A stretch of DNA of 64,000 bases from Phragmites australis (GCF_958298935.1 NC_084922.1:11286501-11350500); one strand, 5' to 3'; positions 1-12,153 are shown, numbered from the stretch's first letter. Notes: generated by a model not told the origin, from the letters alone. Made by a program: numbers and translations.

Positions 1-26
1 TAACCTTATCCCATACAACATATAGG

Positions 27-360
27 TTGTCAGTTGCCTTGTCTCTGTCCGTCACTCGCCCACTACGCTGCCTTATCCACGCGCTGTTGCCACCTCGTTC
101 ATCGCCCACCTCCCCTTTCGCCGCCGGTTACCCACTGCGTCGCCCCGTTCGTGCGCTGCCGCCACCTCGTCCACCGTCGGGCTCTCACCGCTCTACCCTG
201 TCCGCGCACCGTCGCCACCTCATTCATCGCTGGACACCCACTGTGCCGCCCCGTCCACGCGCTACCGCCAACCCATCCGCCATTGGGCGCCAACCCATCC
301 GCCACCGGGCGCCCACCACGCCGCCCTGTCCGCTTGTCGTCGCCACCTTGTCTGAGTCAC
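27..360. repeat. GC-rich degenerate tandem repeat
   Basis: Pyrimidine- and GC-rich sequence in which a core like GCTGCCGCCACCTCGTCCA recurs near 82, 153, 207 and 260 with imperfect spacing. Open frames on both strands here are long only because the composition is stop-poor, so I do not call a protein. It lies just upstream of the hAT transposase remnant and may be the non-coding 5' part of that element or older sequence. Confidence 0.5.
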
Positions 361-444
361 TGTAAATTTGTGTGCCTCTCTATCCACTAGATTGTTGGTT
401 ATTTGCTGCTGATCTAAAATACCTTTGATTGTTTCACTAAGGCC

Positions 445-3037
445 ATGGAAGCTAGCAACATTGCAAGCACAACGGCGACATCCCCAGCTTTACCTCTGAT
501 TGTTTCACCACAATAACCCTCGGACACTCCTCCTCCTATTACAGAACTTCAAGCTGCAGGTGCCACTAATGGTGGGGAGGCAACATGCAAGTATGGATTT
601 GATGAGAGATGCTGAGAACAAGGCACCTCTTTGCAAGAGAAGCAAGAAATGCACATCTGATATCTGGAACCACTTCATACAGTTTGATAAGAAGAAGACA
701 ACAGAAGATGGCACTGAGATTGTGGAAAAATAGGCCAAATGCAAACAGTGCACTTACCAGTCTCGGCATGAGAGCCATAGAGGCACATCCGTTTTCAAAT
801 CTCACTTGAATAGCAAACATTGAATCTTGACTAGGCAGCAAAAACTCAATTTGAAGAAGGAAGAGGTTAACAGCTCCATTGCTTCGGTTGAGACTTATAG
901 GTATGAAGAGGCTGCTAGTTTGAAGAAATTTTATTTTGCAATTACTATGCATGAATATACCTTTAATATAGTCGAACATGAGTACTTTGTGGATTTTAAG
1001 TCTTTGCGCTCTACTTTTCCGATTAAAAGTCACATTATGGTGAGGAAAGATATATTAAACATCTTTGTAGAGGAAAAGAAAAAATTGTATGAGTATTTAA
1101 AATGATCAATTGTCAGCTTAGTACAACCATGGATATGTGGACATCCAACCAAAACAAAGGCTATATGTGTATCACAGTGCATTAGATAGATGACAATTGG
1201 TGCATGCAAAAGAGAATTGTTAAGTTCATGCATGTAGGAGGTCATCATGATGAAAAGAAGTTGTGCTCAGGATTTTATGATAGCATGATTAACTGGAATC
1301 TTGATAGGAGATTTTTTGCAGTTACTTTGGACAATGCCTCAGCAAATGATAAATGTGTTCATGGGGTAGTAACCAAGCTTAGTAAGATATCTCTCTTAAT
1401 CTGTGATGTGCTCTTTTTTCATGTGAGATGTTTCAATCACATTTTAAATCTTGTTGCTCAAGATGGTTTGAAACAAATTGCATCAGTTATTTCTAATATC
1501 AAAAATACAATTACAATTGTGAAGAATTCTCCATTACAATTTAAGGAGTTTAAGAAGTGTGCATCAGAATTTGACTTGGATATCTTAAAGGGTCTCACCT
1601 TGGATGTTCCAACTAGGTGAAACTCCATGTATCTCATGTTAAGGAGTGCTATTTGTTATCAAGAAGCTTTTGGTAGGCTTTTCCTTAGGCAAGAAAAGAA
1701 GTATGAGAAATATAAACCAACTAAGGCAAATTGGCCTAGTGCACATCAATTTATGCATGCTTAAAGCCATTTTGTGATGCTACTGAGATCTTCTCTGGAA
1801 CTTCATATCCAACTGCAAATCTGTTCTTCAAAAAGTTTTGTCAAATTAAGCTTGCAATTGTAGAATGGTGTGTCAATTCTAATGGAGTAATTAAGGCTGT
1901 GGCAGTTTCCATGCAAATTAAATATAATAAGTATCAGGAGAAGTCCAACATGGCACTATCTGTAGCAAGCTTTCTAGATCCTAGATACAAGATAAAGTTG
2001 GTAGAATATTTTGCAGAAAAGATCTACCCCACAAATGCTACACAAGAGTTTGATAAGTTTATTAGTGTTGTAAACCAATTGTTCAAGCTTATGCCTCCAC
2101 TTCAAATGCAACTTCAACGAGAACAGCTAGTGCTACCGTGCAATCTCAACTAGATGTTCTGGATGAGTTAGATGATGATAATGATATCGATATTGAGAAC
2201 TTCTTGCATAACAGTAGTGAGTCAAGCAAGGGTACCAAATCTGAGTTGGAAGTGTATATGGAGCAACCGTTAGTGAAGTGGACCGCAAAAGACCGAACAT
2301 TTGACATTTTGTCATGGTGGAAGCTCAAACAAGCTAAACTCCCTATTCTCTCCTGACTTGCTCATGATGTATTAGCTATTCAAGTGTTGATGGTTGCTTC
2401 GGAGTTAGCATTCAGTGATGGTGGACGGGTTGTTGACCCATTTCGCACCCGTCTAGACCCTGAGATTGTGCAAGCTTTAATTTGTACTAAAGATTGGACT
2501 GCAACATCTGGAAAAGGTAACATATTAGTTTTGCTTGAATGGTTTGTCTATTATGTGAGAGAATATCTATAGCTAATTAATCTTTTACTAATTCTCAGGT
2601 GGAACCATTGCATCTGTGATGACCGAGTTGGACATGGAGGGTCTTGAGCGGCGTTTCGCAAGCTTGATGGAAACATTTTGCTTTTTTCTTATCTAACTAT
2701 AATACCCAATCATACAGAAACTTATCTAGGATATACATATTTCAATATGTATTGCTTTGAGATCTTGCTTTTAAGTTATAAGTTTTGCACCTGTATGACT
2801 GCATCTGTATGTTATGCACGACAATCCTGCCCTTTTGCTTCACAAAGATAAAAGGAAAGAACCTTAAACAAAAGGAATGTTTTGGGTAGCTTTGCAGAAA
2901 TGTGTTGCTTGCTTTCAGTTATTTTCTAGGAATCCTTGTCTTTGCAGATTGTAGGGCCGCTAAAAGAGAATACAATTGCGGATGATATGGGGGAGGAGGA
3001 GGACATGATGGAGTCGGACAATGAAATAGAGGAATGA
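445..3037 (+). pseudogene. hAT transposase, RICESLEEPER-like, broken
   Basis: Decayed transposase of the plant hAT superfamily. From the 5' end: a start-like ATG at 445; a BED zinc finger near 650-815 (KCKQC followed by HLNSKH) split by a TAG at 731; transposase core pieces near 827-1105 and 1204-1620 with the typical LDNASAND and HVRCFNHILNLV blocks of the RNase-H-like fold; a region reading SFLDPRYKIKLVEYF near 1899-2140; and the hAT C-terminal dimerisation region near 2230-2516, with VASELAFSDGGRVVDPFR and ICTKDW. Introns are likely near 2516-2598 and before 2947, and a last acidic exon ends at a TGA at 3035-3037. Several stops and frameshifts separate the blocks, so no functional protein is expected. 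The superfamily is known from these motifs; exon limits are inferred. Confidence 0.8.
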
Positions 3038-3085
3038 TATCGATTGTGGAGCAGCAAGTCAACAACTATCTAAATTAGGAAATGT

Positions 3086-3335
3086 AATGGACTATGTATT
3101 TTATGAGCTTGTGATGAACTATGTATTTTATGACTTGATGAACTATGTACTATGTATTTTATGAGCTTGTGATGGAGCAATTTATGTTGTCAACTTGTGA
3201 CAAACTATGGGTTTCTATTATGTGTGAAGTTACACTATATTGTTATTTTTGTTGTTTTTATATGCATAATTTATTTTCTTTATGTGTGAAGTTATACTAC
3301 ATTGTTATTTTTGTTGTTTTTGTACACACAATTTA
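3086..3335. repeat. AT-rich short tandem repeats
   Basis: Two adjacent repeat patches. Around 3086-3176 the phrase ACTATGTATTTTATGAGCTT recurs three times in slightly different lengths. From 3221 a unit of about 62 bp beginning TGTGTGAAGTTA is present twice in tandem (3221-3282 and 3283-3332). Both lie between the last hAT exon and the element's 3' terminus. Confidence 0.6.
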
Positions 3336-3379
3336 AGGGGTCTTTATCATTTAACAGATATCTGGATTTGTATCTGTAT

Positions 3380-3517
3380 TCGATTCGTATCTGCACCGTA
3401 TTTGATTCCAATATTATCTGTATTTGTTTCCATATTCATTTTCGTTTCCGATTAAAAATAAGGATAAGGATACTGTATGACCATTATCCATCCGTATCCG
3501 AGCCGTTTTCACCCCTA
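3380..3517 (+). mobile_element. 3' terminal region of the hAT element
   Basis: TATCCGTATCC-type subterminal repeats end in CCGTTTTCACCCCTA at 3503-3517. Read from the other strand this is TAGGGGTGAAAACGG, a common hAT terminal inverted repeat in grasses, and close to the ends of the hAT-type element at 36114-36900. I do not find the matching left terminus in the window, so the 8-bp duplication cannot be tested and the left end is either lost or outside. Confidence 0.6.
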
Positions 3518-3550
3518 ATCGGGTACAACTATAGTCAGATTTACAACAAG

Positions 3551-4882
3551 TCACTTCATCATCTCCAGTTGCACCTCTTTAGCCACCTCCTCTTGAGCTT
3601 TACATCTCCTATCATACCAATCCATAGCCTCTTTGTATGACTTGAACTTCAGTTTTTGGCCTTCTCTTTCCGTCACTCATTGCTCATTCCCTTTACACGG
3701 CGGTGGTTATTTGTCACGATTCTTCCTCCACCACAGCATCGCTTCCTTCATACCTAATTTATCCCCTCTAATAATCTGACTTCAAACATCACACAATGGA
3801 GATGGCACATTATACCTACTCCTTATCTCGTTCTCAATATTTTGAGTTCTCCTCTTCTTAGCTAAAGGTTCGAGCCCGTGTATACACTCCAATAGTTCAC
3901 ATCAACCTTTGTAGGCTCCCAATTGCACCTCCATGTCTTCTGCAACATAGTTTCTACAAGTTAGACTTTCAAATAACCAACACAAATGATTCCACAATTC
4001 GGTAACTCACCCAGTCATCACCGACCATGTTACCACAAAAGTATCTATATCCAAGGTCATATGGAACTACACCCTTCTGACTCGGGATCCCACACTAACA
4101 CTTTATCGGTGGGTTATCGTCGCATGGCATCTTGTCATATGACATGTATTCTACTACTTCTTCCTCCTCCGACCAATACGACTCCAGACCATATATGAAC
4201 TCTTAGAAGTTGCAAACAACCCAACCATCCTGCAACCATGTCCAAATTAACATACAAATAGTACAAAATCATCATTATGATTCACATGTTTCACAACTTA
4301 CATGGTCCTATCTTGAGTAACGGAATAAATGAGTATATGTCAAACCCACAAGCGGACACTACGGTTGTGCACGGACACCACAATGGAACAAGGGGGTTAC
4401 TCACACGCCTAGCACTAGCTTCCTCCTTCTCCTCCTCTGTCATTTTTGGTGGGTTAGGTGGAGGCGGCACCCAGTGCTTGAACTAACGGTACAGAGTTAT
4501 GTGATGATACAGGTCATACATATCTGGGCCATCAATCCACTGGAAGAAGAAGCATCTCATGTCATCCTGTCAAATTGTGAAAAATATATTAACAACCATA
4601 TAGTTTCATTATTACTATAAAAAGGTTACTATGTACTTACCTGATTGTCCGCACAAGTGTAGTAAGCACTCCACATTCGCAGTTCAGAATGGGAATAATG
4701 GGAGGCACCATGGCATCGCAATCTTTGACGGTAGGATAGTGTTTATTATCCCTTGGCCTAGGCACTCTACAACTCAATGACATCTTAACCCTGTAGATTC
4801 CACCCTGAATTGTTAAGATGTAATTGATATGCATAAATCTAACTAAATGAAAATCTACATATATAAGTGCACCAAGGTCCAT
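3551..4882 (-). pseudogene. GRF-type zinc-finger protein remnant
   Basis: Minus-strand multi-exon gene remnant resembling the short grass proteins with GRF zinc fingers. In coding order: near 4790-4640 a block with CECG and a following LVRT; near 4560-4390 FFFQWIDGPDMYD and WVPPPPNPPKMTEEEKEEA, a typical linker of these proteins; near 4198-3990 a second finger-like block CGIPSQKGVVP then GYRYFCGN; then a basic, glutamate-rich tail near 3640-3551 ending EVQLEMMK before a stop. Frameshifts, stops (e.g. before CGIPSQ) and the scattered frames make it non-coding now. The family is assigned from the repeated C-x-CG...FCGN pattern; function is not known, and such genes are often amplified with transposons in grasses. 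Confidence 0.6.
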
Positions 4883-4989
4883 TGAGTAAATACTTGATAG
4901 ACATATGTTAAACTACCTTAAGCACTACATATATAATTTTCCATAACTCGCATCGCTAATAAGCAAAGATGACCTACCAACCAAACATT

Positions 4990-6273
4990 GCAACAAACCC
5001 TAGATTCTAGAGGTACCTCCCAATCTCATCACAATTTTGTATTGCAAATAATTAGTGGATGGGAGGGGGATTACCTTGCCAATCCTTTTCCCCCAAAAAA
5101 GAAGGCTTCAATCCATTCGGATTTGATGGATTTTAGGGTGGGAAGGAGAGGAAGGAGAGAGGGGTGGCGCCAGCGCTGAAGAGAGGTTCAAAGTCGAATG
5201 GGGAAAGTGAGGGAAGAGGACAGAGGTAAAGAAGCAGGCCCGGTTATGTATTCTGGTAACACAGTGCCAAGTTATCTGGCGTTGTTCCTTTAACAATTGC
5301 GCCAAGGCCTTTGGCACATACTAGGCCATGTCATCCAGGCACTTCCAGCGCTCATCCGACGTGGCATAGCACGATGCCAAGGTAGTGGCGTCATGAAAAA
5401 GATCTATTTCTGGACATCTTTTCGCAGAGGTTCCATTTGTAAAAACTATTTTTGAAAAGGGCCAAAAAAATAAAAATTCCACAATCCAAATCTGTTACTC
5501 GTAGCCAATGTTTGTTTTGAACACATCCATTGACGGGAATTTCAAATAAAATACCCATGAAGCAGCTTAAACCCCAAAGGTGTCCTACGAATTAGATTCC
5601 TGATTCTGGACGTGACTCGAGATTGTTTCTAAAAAGACAAGTAGCTCGCGTCATGGCATGTACATACATGAATGGAGTACTAGGTTCCCAAAACAACATG
5701 CCGGGTGCTTCATTGGGCTCAGGAGTGAAATCAGGTTTGGGCGATAGGGGACGAAGAGAGTCAAATTTGAATTGTTTTTAGAATAATAAAATATATGTGT
5801 TGAGATGAGTTTATTTTTCATGATCAATTTAAAATATTTTTATTCTTATTCATATACAAATTCACCCACAATAGTAAATATATGACCTTTCATATAATAG
5901 ATGATGATATATATCCATTCAACGTCCTAATATTGTATTTGCTAGTTTCATATGGGCCTACCATAAAAGTTGCTAAAAAATCTCTATAGCAGAAAATAAC
6001 TATAGCTCAAATCAATAAAGAGTAGAGTAATGTAACATGAATCATGATCATTAAGGACAAACACTTTAAACCTAGTGAAGTTTTGCAAGAAAAAACATTT
6101 CGTTACGAGCATTCACAATAACTATAAATAGTAAATACATTATGTTAAAAAAGACATATAATACTCAAAACATAAATAATAGATAAAATTAGTTTATATG
6201 CCAATGAGCTCTTAAGTTCTTTGGCTTTTATATGCTGCTCCGCTAGAAAACATGAAGTTTGTGTTGGTTCTGC
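4990..6273. other. Unannotated intergenic stretch
   Basis: Nothing coding recognised. Around 5100-5230 purine-rich sequence could be the 5' end of the GRF-type gene on the minus strand. Between 5265 and 5390 the phrase TGCCAAGG and its complement recur, which suggests a subterminal region of an old DNA transposon. From 5750 to 6240 the sequence is AT-rich with no visible repeat. Confidence 0.4.
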
Positions 6274-8048
6274 CACTACTACAGAACACCACATATGCAG
6301 TGTCCCATCAGTGTCAGTTCAACAGTAACTGCTACTAAAGACGGATCAGTGCCGGTTCTTAAGCTCCCACACGCGAACAACGATTGAGGAGCTAAGAATC
6401 AGCATTGATACTTGCTATAGTATAAAAGCCCACCTTCTTCCCTAACTCGACCAGAAGAAAGCTGTCGCGAACCCAAGCAAACAACATCGGCTGCCATTTT
6501 TTTGCCGTCTTGCGGTTGGAGGATTTAAGATTTGTAGGAGTTAACTGCTCTAAGGTTAGTGAGATGATCTATATTTTATTTTTAAATAGATTTACTTGGT
6601 AGATTGCTCTAGGGTTGATGGTTGGTGCTTGTTCCATGGTTATGAGATCTAATTTAGGAAAGAATTGCAACTTTCTCATTGTTAGATGTATAAAGATGAT
6701 CTACGTGTCTATCTTGAGTTTTTGGACTCTGTAAGTGTCGAATGTGTATAATTCACAATATATATTTCTATACCATTGGATTGAATGTCTTAACTCATTC
6801 CTTGTGTAGAATGGAGGTACAAAGATGCAGGACAGACGACATCTAGCATGTGGGATACATCGACCCACATCATGTAAACTCGACAATGATCGAATCCGAT
6901 CCCAAAAAAAACTGAGAACTATGCATTGAAGTGTATTCTGAAGCTACAATTGAAGAAGTACATATTTTTACCCTACCACTTTGAATATGTGTTTCCCTCC
7001 ATGAATGATCTACTCTTTTTGAGTAATACATCATTAGAAATTAGGATCAACTAACCTATAGTGACCTATGTGCAGTTATCACTGGATCTTCCTTGTCATC
7101 CAGTCAGACATTAGCAAGATCTACGACTCAAAAAATAATCCAAAAAAACCTATCAACCCGTCATGGACTTGCTACAAAGGTAAAACCCAATCATTTCATT
7201 ATTGCTCTTGTAATATTTGATTTGATTGAATCTAAGTCTACTTACGGTAATAATCACACACATACAGAGTATACCTACGATACATCAAGAAGAGTATTAG
7301 ACACTGGCTATTCACAAAAGAATGGATAGTTCGACATGACTTTCCTTGTAGGAAGCAAGGTCCAGACAATAATTTGTTGGGTTTTTATATAATAGAATTC
7401 ATGCGCGGATTCAACGGAGACGCGTTGCTCCAGGTGGCCAATGCTGAGGTAGGCGGCATACATATTGATGACTAACTTTCAGGTCCAATACGTGTTCATA
7501 AGGATTTATTTATTCAATTCTTAAAATTGTAGCTCCTCAAGCTGTCCAGATATCGTCTCATGCCTATTAAAATCAACGTACTTAAAGAACAACTTATCGG
7601 GTTCATTAATAACCAAATCATCAATCCAACCGGCGAGTACCATGAAATTGGCTCCCCTCTCTCATTACCTTCATCCAACCAGAAAGGGGAGAGTTCAGAC
7701 CCTTCGATTAACAAGAAACCTTAAACTCTTTATCATTATTGTAATGAAACTTGACATGTATGTGGTGTATATATACTGTGACAATGGGCACGATATTAGC
7801 AGCAACCGCTAGAATTTAAAAAGAGCGGGAAACCTATTAGTGCCAGTTGGTAATACCAATCAGAACTAATAGGTGTACTATTAGTACCGGTTGAATCCAA
7901 GAATCGGCACTGATAGTGATTTTCAGTACCGGTTCCATACCCGACACTAATAGTCAGTATTTATCAGTGCCGATTAATTAGTGGAAGTTCAAAACATGTC
8001 ATTGATGGCGATTTTGAACCACCACTGATGAGAGTTTCTGCAGTAGTG
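6274..8048 (+). mobile_element. Non-autonomous CACTA transposon
   Basis: The left end is CACTACTACAGAA (6274-6286). The right end read from the other strand is CACTACTGCAGAA (8048 inward), so the 13-bp terminal inverted repeats differ at one base. The 3-bp flanks are TGC (6271-6273) and TAC (8049-8051), compatible with an eroded duplication. Subterminal motifs such as ATCAGTGCCGGTT and TTAGTGCCGGTT occur near both ends (about 6340-6420 and 7835-8030). The only coding sequence inside is a broken Ulp1-like protease fragment; there is no transposase, so the element would have needed help from another CACTA. Confidence 0.75.
7060..7724 (+). pseudogene. Ulp1-like (C48) protease fragment in CACTA
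   Basis: Fragment of the Ulp1 cysteine-protease catalytic domain, a deSUMOylase-like domain often carried by plant DNA transposons. Near 7077 the frame reads YHWIFLVIQ, matching the catalytic-histidine HW strand, followed by a likely intron with a GT donor near 7180. Near 7330-7450 it reads VRHDFPCRKQGPDNNLLGFYIIEFMRG; the family norm at the last part is CGYYVCEF, so both cysteines, including the nucleophile, are replaced. Near 7530-7724 it reads LIGFINNQIINPTGEYH, the usual C-terminal block. With the nucleophile gone and the N-terminal part absent the fragment cannot be a working protease. Confidence 0.65.
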
Positions 8049-8660
8049 TACCAATATCAATAGCATGTCTGATTCCGTGATAAAAAGAATTGTTGCCAAG
8101 AAAGAGTATAATGACATGAGTCAGAAACCGAGTGCATAGGTGGACTAGCTGACAACCAAAGTTTACACGCATGGGAACCACTTCATGGTGTGGTGATGGA
8201 GGGTACGACTCCATCCATCAGGGTTTAAATCCCAGTGCTCATAATTTATGCACACGCGGGCATTTTCAATAATACCATCCATAGATGTGTGATAGGGATG
8301 CACTCATGTATGTGTAAATATGGTGTGCTTGCGTAGAATACAAGAGGTGCGGTCAGGCCCCTTCTCCGCCTCTGATTGGGCTCAAGCATCTGACGAAGAC
8401 ATATTGTCCTTCTGAAGTCCTTGGTGTAGAATTGTTGGTTACTTAAAAACATATCTTATGTGTATTGCTCCTTTTTTTTACAACGTAATAATATAGCTTG
8501 TGCACATTGCTCATAGATAAATTGAGAAGTTATTATTTTGAGTAAAAGACACAATGTTCTTCTTCATCTCCATCGTGATCTTCCCCTTCTTCTAGACCTG
8601 TGAAAAAGTTACAGGTGATAGTGGGTGCAATCCGAACAAAAAAAAACATGGTAGTGGTTG
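8049..8660. other. Unannotated stretch between CACTA and solo LTR
   Basis: No gene recognised. A phrase near 8218-8250 (GGGTTTAAATCCCAGTGCTC) resembles the sequence flanking some grass transposons, but I cannot define an element. Small open frames on the minus strand have no recognisable domain. Confidence 0.35.
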
Positions 8661-10205
8661 TGTAGCGAATATGGTTCTTTTAGGGCTTGCATGTGATTTT
8701 GATGATTAATGATAATATAATCAATAAGACTAATATGTTTGTCAAGTATATGATTTAGTAGGTCTCATGGATGTAACAAGGAGAAGTCACCGAAGTCGGG
8801 ACAATGAGAGAAATGAATTGGACTTGTCTTATAATTTTTTATGTGATCAAATACAATGAATTTTTGTACAATCTTGTAGATCTCTTCACAAGCTTTTCAT
8901 AGAGTCTAAGTTCGTCAAAATCGAAGTTCGGAGCGAAAAGTTATGACTAAAATACATATTGTTGTTTCTGCTGAAATTATACACATCAGATAGTCCGGTG
9001 CTCACAACGAAAAAGCTCCAGCATTCACAAAGAAAAATACTCTGGTGTTCACAAAAAGTCTGTAGCGCAGTCTAATACACACTGGATATTCCGGCATTCA
9101 CAAAATAAACACATCAGACTATTTTTTTCAGAGAGGATGCAAATGGCTCGGTTGGCATCGTATGCACGCCAGATGTTCCGACGTTCAAAGAGGACTTTCC
9201 GGCATTCATAAGAAAAAAAGTGGAGTTCTGACGTCTAGTTCGTAGAGAGTACACGTTGAATGTTTCGGTGCTTGTAATGTTGCACATGCCGAACCATCCG
9301 ATGAGTACAACAAATTATGACCTTTGGGGCAACAACTAGTTCACAAGGTTAAGACTATAAATACCCATCCACTTGATCATTTGATGGTGTTGGAGTTCAG
9401 AGAAACTCACATATATTTGAGAAGACATCAAAGCCACCAAAATACTTAAAGTGATCATTCAAAATAGTTAAGCATATTATTAGAGAATGATTAGTCTTAA
9501 TAGGCCTACAGAGAGTTGTGTCTAGGTGTCTTAATAGGCCTACGGAGAGTTGTGTCTAGGCGTTGTGTCTACAGAGGGGATTAAGAGGTGATCCTAGCTT
9601 GTACTAAGTGGTACGTTGATACTTTGGAGTCTTGGTGACTCGCAGATATCTTGGATTTTAGTGGCTCAAGTTTGTCGACCCTCTGACTTAGTATGGAGTG
9701 GCGATAAGACTCTTGTACAGGGACACGACCCTTGCCTTGTTGGCTCAAACTTCGAAGTAAAGATGGCGGCAAGTAACCAGAAGAGAGGCTTGTGGTGAGG
9801 CTTTGTCTTGGTAGCTTAGTCGCTCAAACTACTTGAGATCTAGGTGGCTTAAGGGTCATGACCGGGTGCCGTCCAGGAGCTATAGCCTAAATGTCTACTC
9901 TAACATAGACTACAGATGACATTTATGTCATCAATATCACGAGATAAAAATCTCTTATGCCGAGTTTGCTCTCTCTACCGTCTTTTACGTTTCTGTATTT
10001 ATTTTTTACAGTCTACCTTTACATATTTATTTTTATAAGTAGTTTTCTAGATTTGACTATATGTTATAAACTTTTGAATGTAGAGTTGACACACTAAATA
10101 AACTTGCATATAGAAATTAATACAGATTTATCTTATAATTTTTTTTAAATCCATTAATTTTAAATATCCTAATTTATGTTATCTTAAGATGTCATAGATC
10201 CCTTC
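8661..10205 (+). mobile_element. Solo LTR, Sirevirus-like
   Basis: About 1.55 kb that parallels the LTRs of the element at 29421-35828 from end to end. It starts TGTAGCGAATATGG (the other LTR has TGTAGCAAAAATAG), continues with a GATTAATGATAA..GACTAATATGTTTGTCAAG block, carries a TATA box (CTATAAATACCC near 9356) and ends near GATGTCATAGATCCCTTC. No internal coding region or second LTR follows, hence a solo LTR left by recombination. The flanks GGTTG (8656-8660) and GCCTG after the end agree only partly, so the 5-bp duplication is not proven. It is clearly older than the 29-kb copy. Confidence 0.7.
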
Positions 10206-11591
10206 GGCCTGCATAACCAATTAGCCGTTTGGTGGCCAACCCACGACGCTCTCCCTTATTTGCACTTGCAGCCAATGCACAAGGAGTACAAATGACCGGA
10301 CTAAGCATGCAGCTGACGTAAGAATTACAAAGGCAGCCCATTTGTTCTATCTGAATACTTTGCTTTCGACGTAGAGATGGCCCGAGAAGTGCCCAGAGCT
10401 CTAGATCCAGAGCATGGGCCTATTTGGTTTGTTGCACATATTAATCTTACAAAAACTTGGTAACGTCAGAACGCGGGCAAAAGAATAACGTTTGGATGGT
10501 TACCATACCACTTCCAAAATATAAGGAGAAAAAAATGATGTTTTGATTGTAACTATACCAAAACTCGTCAACAATGTAAGTATAGCATGTGAAGCTAACA
10601 TGTCATTAAATATTTTCAGAGTCAAAATATCGCCGAGTGGATCTTATTTCAATGACCAAACTGCAAGGAATGTAATGGTATAAACGGATCATAATATTTA
10701 TGAATATTATGGTTTAAATTAAAGTTTGTTAACTTGAAAATTTCAAAATACATGCAATCAGTAGGATGCTGCCACCACATCACTTTCACCGTCGGCTGCC
10801 CAGTCAGAACGCAGGAGAAGGAGATGTCCGCCCGCGACTCAGCCCTCAATTGCTAGTTCCCTGTAGCTTTGGCTTGCCAAATTTTCTTTGGCAAAAATCG
10901 ATGAAACTAATAGATAGAGGAAGAAGACGACTCCTGAACTGTTATATTGTGATCTAACACTGTGAGATGTCGAGTGTAACAAATGCTATTTTCACTCACC
11001 TATCATAGCATCTTCCTATTTTTTCCGTAACGAATTCTATCCCGCGTTCCATTAACAGAATTATTGCAAAGTTCAGCGCAGGTACAAACTATCATGATAG
11101 TGTGTGTCTGTCTATCTCTCTCTATATAAAAAACTAACGAAGAAGATAGAGGATAGATGAGGAAATAATTAAAAGCTAGATTTACTCATTAAATTTTTTG
11201 GATGCATATTGTTGAGTATTTTTTTAACAGTGAGATCTATTTTCACGGTTTTATTGGAGGCTGGGTCGTGCGAGGCCATAGGCTAGAACCCTCGATCGGT
11301 TCGGTCCCTCCCTGGGACTTTGCCACCGGCCTGTGAGCCCGTTCGCATGTTGAGTGATGACACATGCAACATGATTTGTTGCTTATTTCTAAGCAAACAA
11401 GAGTTACAAAGATGCATATATATGTTTATGCTAGGTTGCCTGTTCCACAGACAAATTAAATTAAAATCATGTTTGTATATGCTGTTCATGCCTAGTTATT
11501 ATGCAAAATTATGGGATGATTAAACATGAGGTTATACATTGCACGGGAAGATCGATCAATCTCGATCGTCGCCATCCGGCACGCACGAATC
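10206..11591. other. Gene-flanking sequence, nothing coding seen
   Basis: Sequence between the solo LTR and the PSY gene. GGGCCTATTTGGTTTG near 10417 looks like a Tourist MITE end, but I found no inverted partner. Around 11480-11590 lies the presumed 3' UTR and poly(A) region of the minus-strand PSY gene. Confidence 0.4.
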
Positions 11592-11985
11592 TCAGTGCGG
11601 GTTCCGTGGGTCGTGGCGGCTGTTGGCCCCGGACTCACGGTAGTCCTGCGTCTGCAGGTCCACCCTCCTCGCCGCCGTCTCAATCTCCTCGTCGGCTAGC
11701 TGCGGCTCCCCTCCCACCGCCGCCTCCTCCGCCGTCGTCGGCAGCGCCTGCTGCCCGCGGAAGACATCTACGTCGTCGGTCGCCTCCCTCGGCAGCAGAG
11801 CCCTCCTGTTGCCGGCCGCCACCGCTGCTGCAAGGAGGAAACAGAAGGCACGATATCAGCAGCGTGGCCTCCGGCGAGCCGAACAGCTCGATCAAGCCGT
11901 ACAAACCTTGGACGAGGAAGAGGCAGGAGAGGACGGCCAGCAGCAACAGGATAGCGGGAACGGACACCTTCCTCGTCGTCGCCAT
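11592..11985 (-). CDS. PSY-type sulfated peptide precursor
   Basis: Two-exon gene: exon 1 is 11985-11907, a 79-bp GT..AG intron runs 11906-11828 (phase 1), and exon 2 is 11827-11592 with a TGA stop. The product is 104 residues. Residues 1-26 are a hydrophobic signal peptide (MATTRKVSVPAILLLLAVLS start), the middle is acidic and variable, and the last 17 residues read DYRESGANSRHDPRNPH. This matches the conserved core of plant PSY peptides, DY-x(4)-AN-x(2)-HDP-x(2)-P, in which the Tyr after Asp is sulfated before secretion; bacterial RaxX mimics the same motif. In known cases the peptide is secreted and perceived by leucine-rich-repeat receptor kinases to promote growth. The ATG is chosen because it gives the signal peptide and sits about 170 bp downstream of a TATA box. 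The acceptor is a GCAGCAG tandem site, so isoforms differing by one alanine are possible. The family call is firm; expression is unknown. Confidence 0.85.
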
Positions 11986-12153
11986 GGCCTGTGAATCTAG
12001 CTAGGGATCAACTAAGAAGCTAGCTTGATTAACTATTAGTTTCTCTTTGTAGATCTACAGAGAGAAGAAAGCACGCAGCTAACTTTGTTTCTCGACAAGC
12101 TTGCACATGTACGTACGTATGTGCTTAGCCAGTTCGTGACAGACGGGTCGTCG

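Noticed and set aside
10417..10880. Possible Tourist MITE beginning GGGCCTATTTGGTTTG
   Set aside because: No inverted partner end and no TTA/TAA duplication pair found.
11501..12004. 167-codon plus-strand frame
   Set aside because: It is the antisense shadow of the spliced PSY gene in GC-rich sequence.
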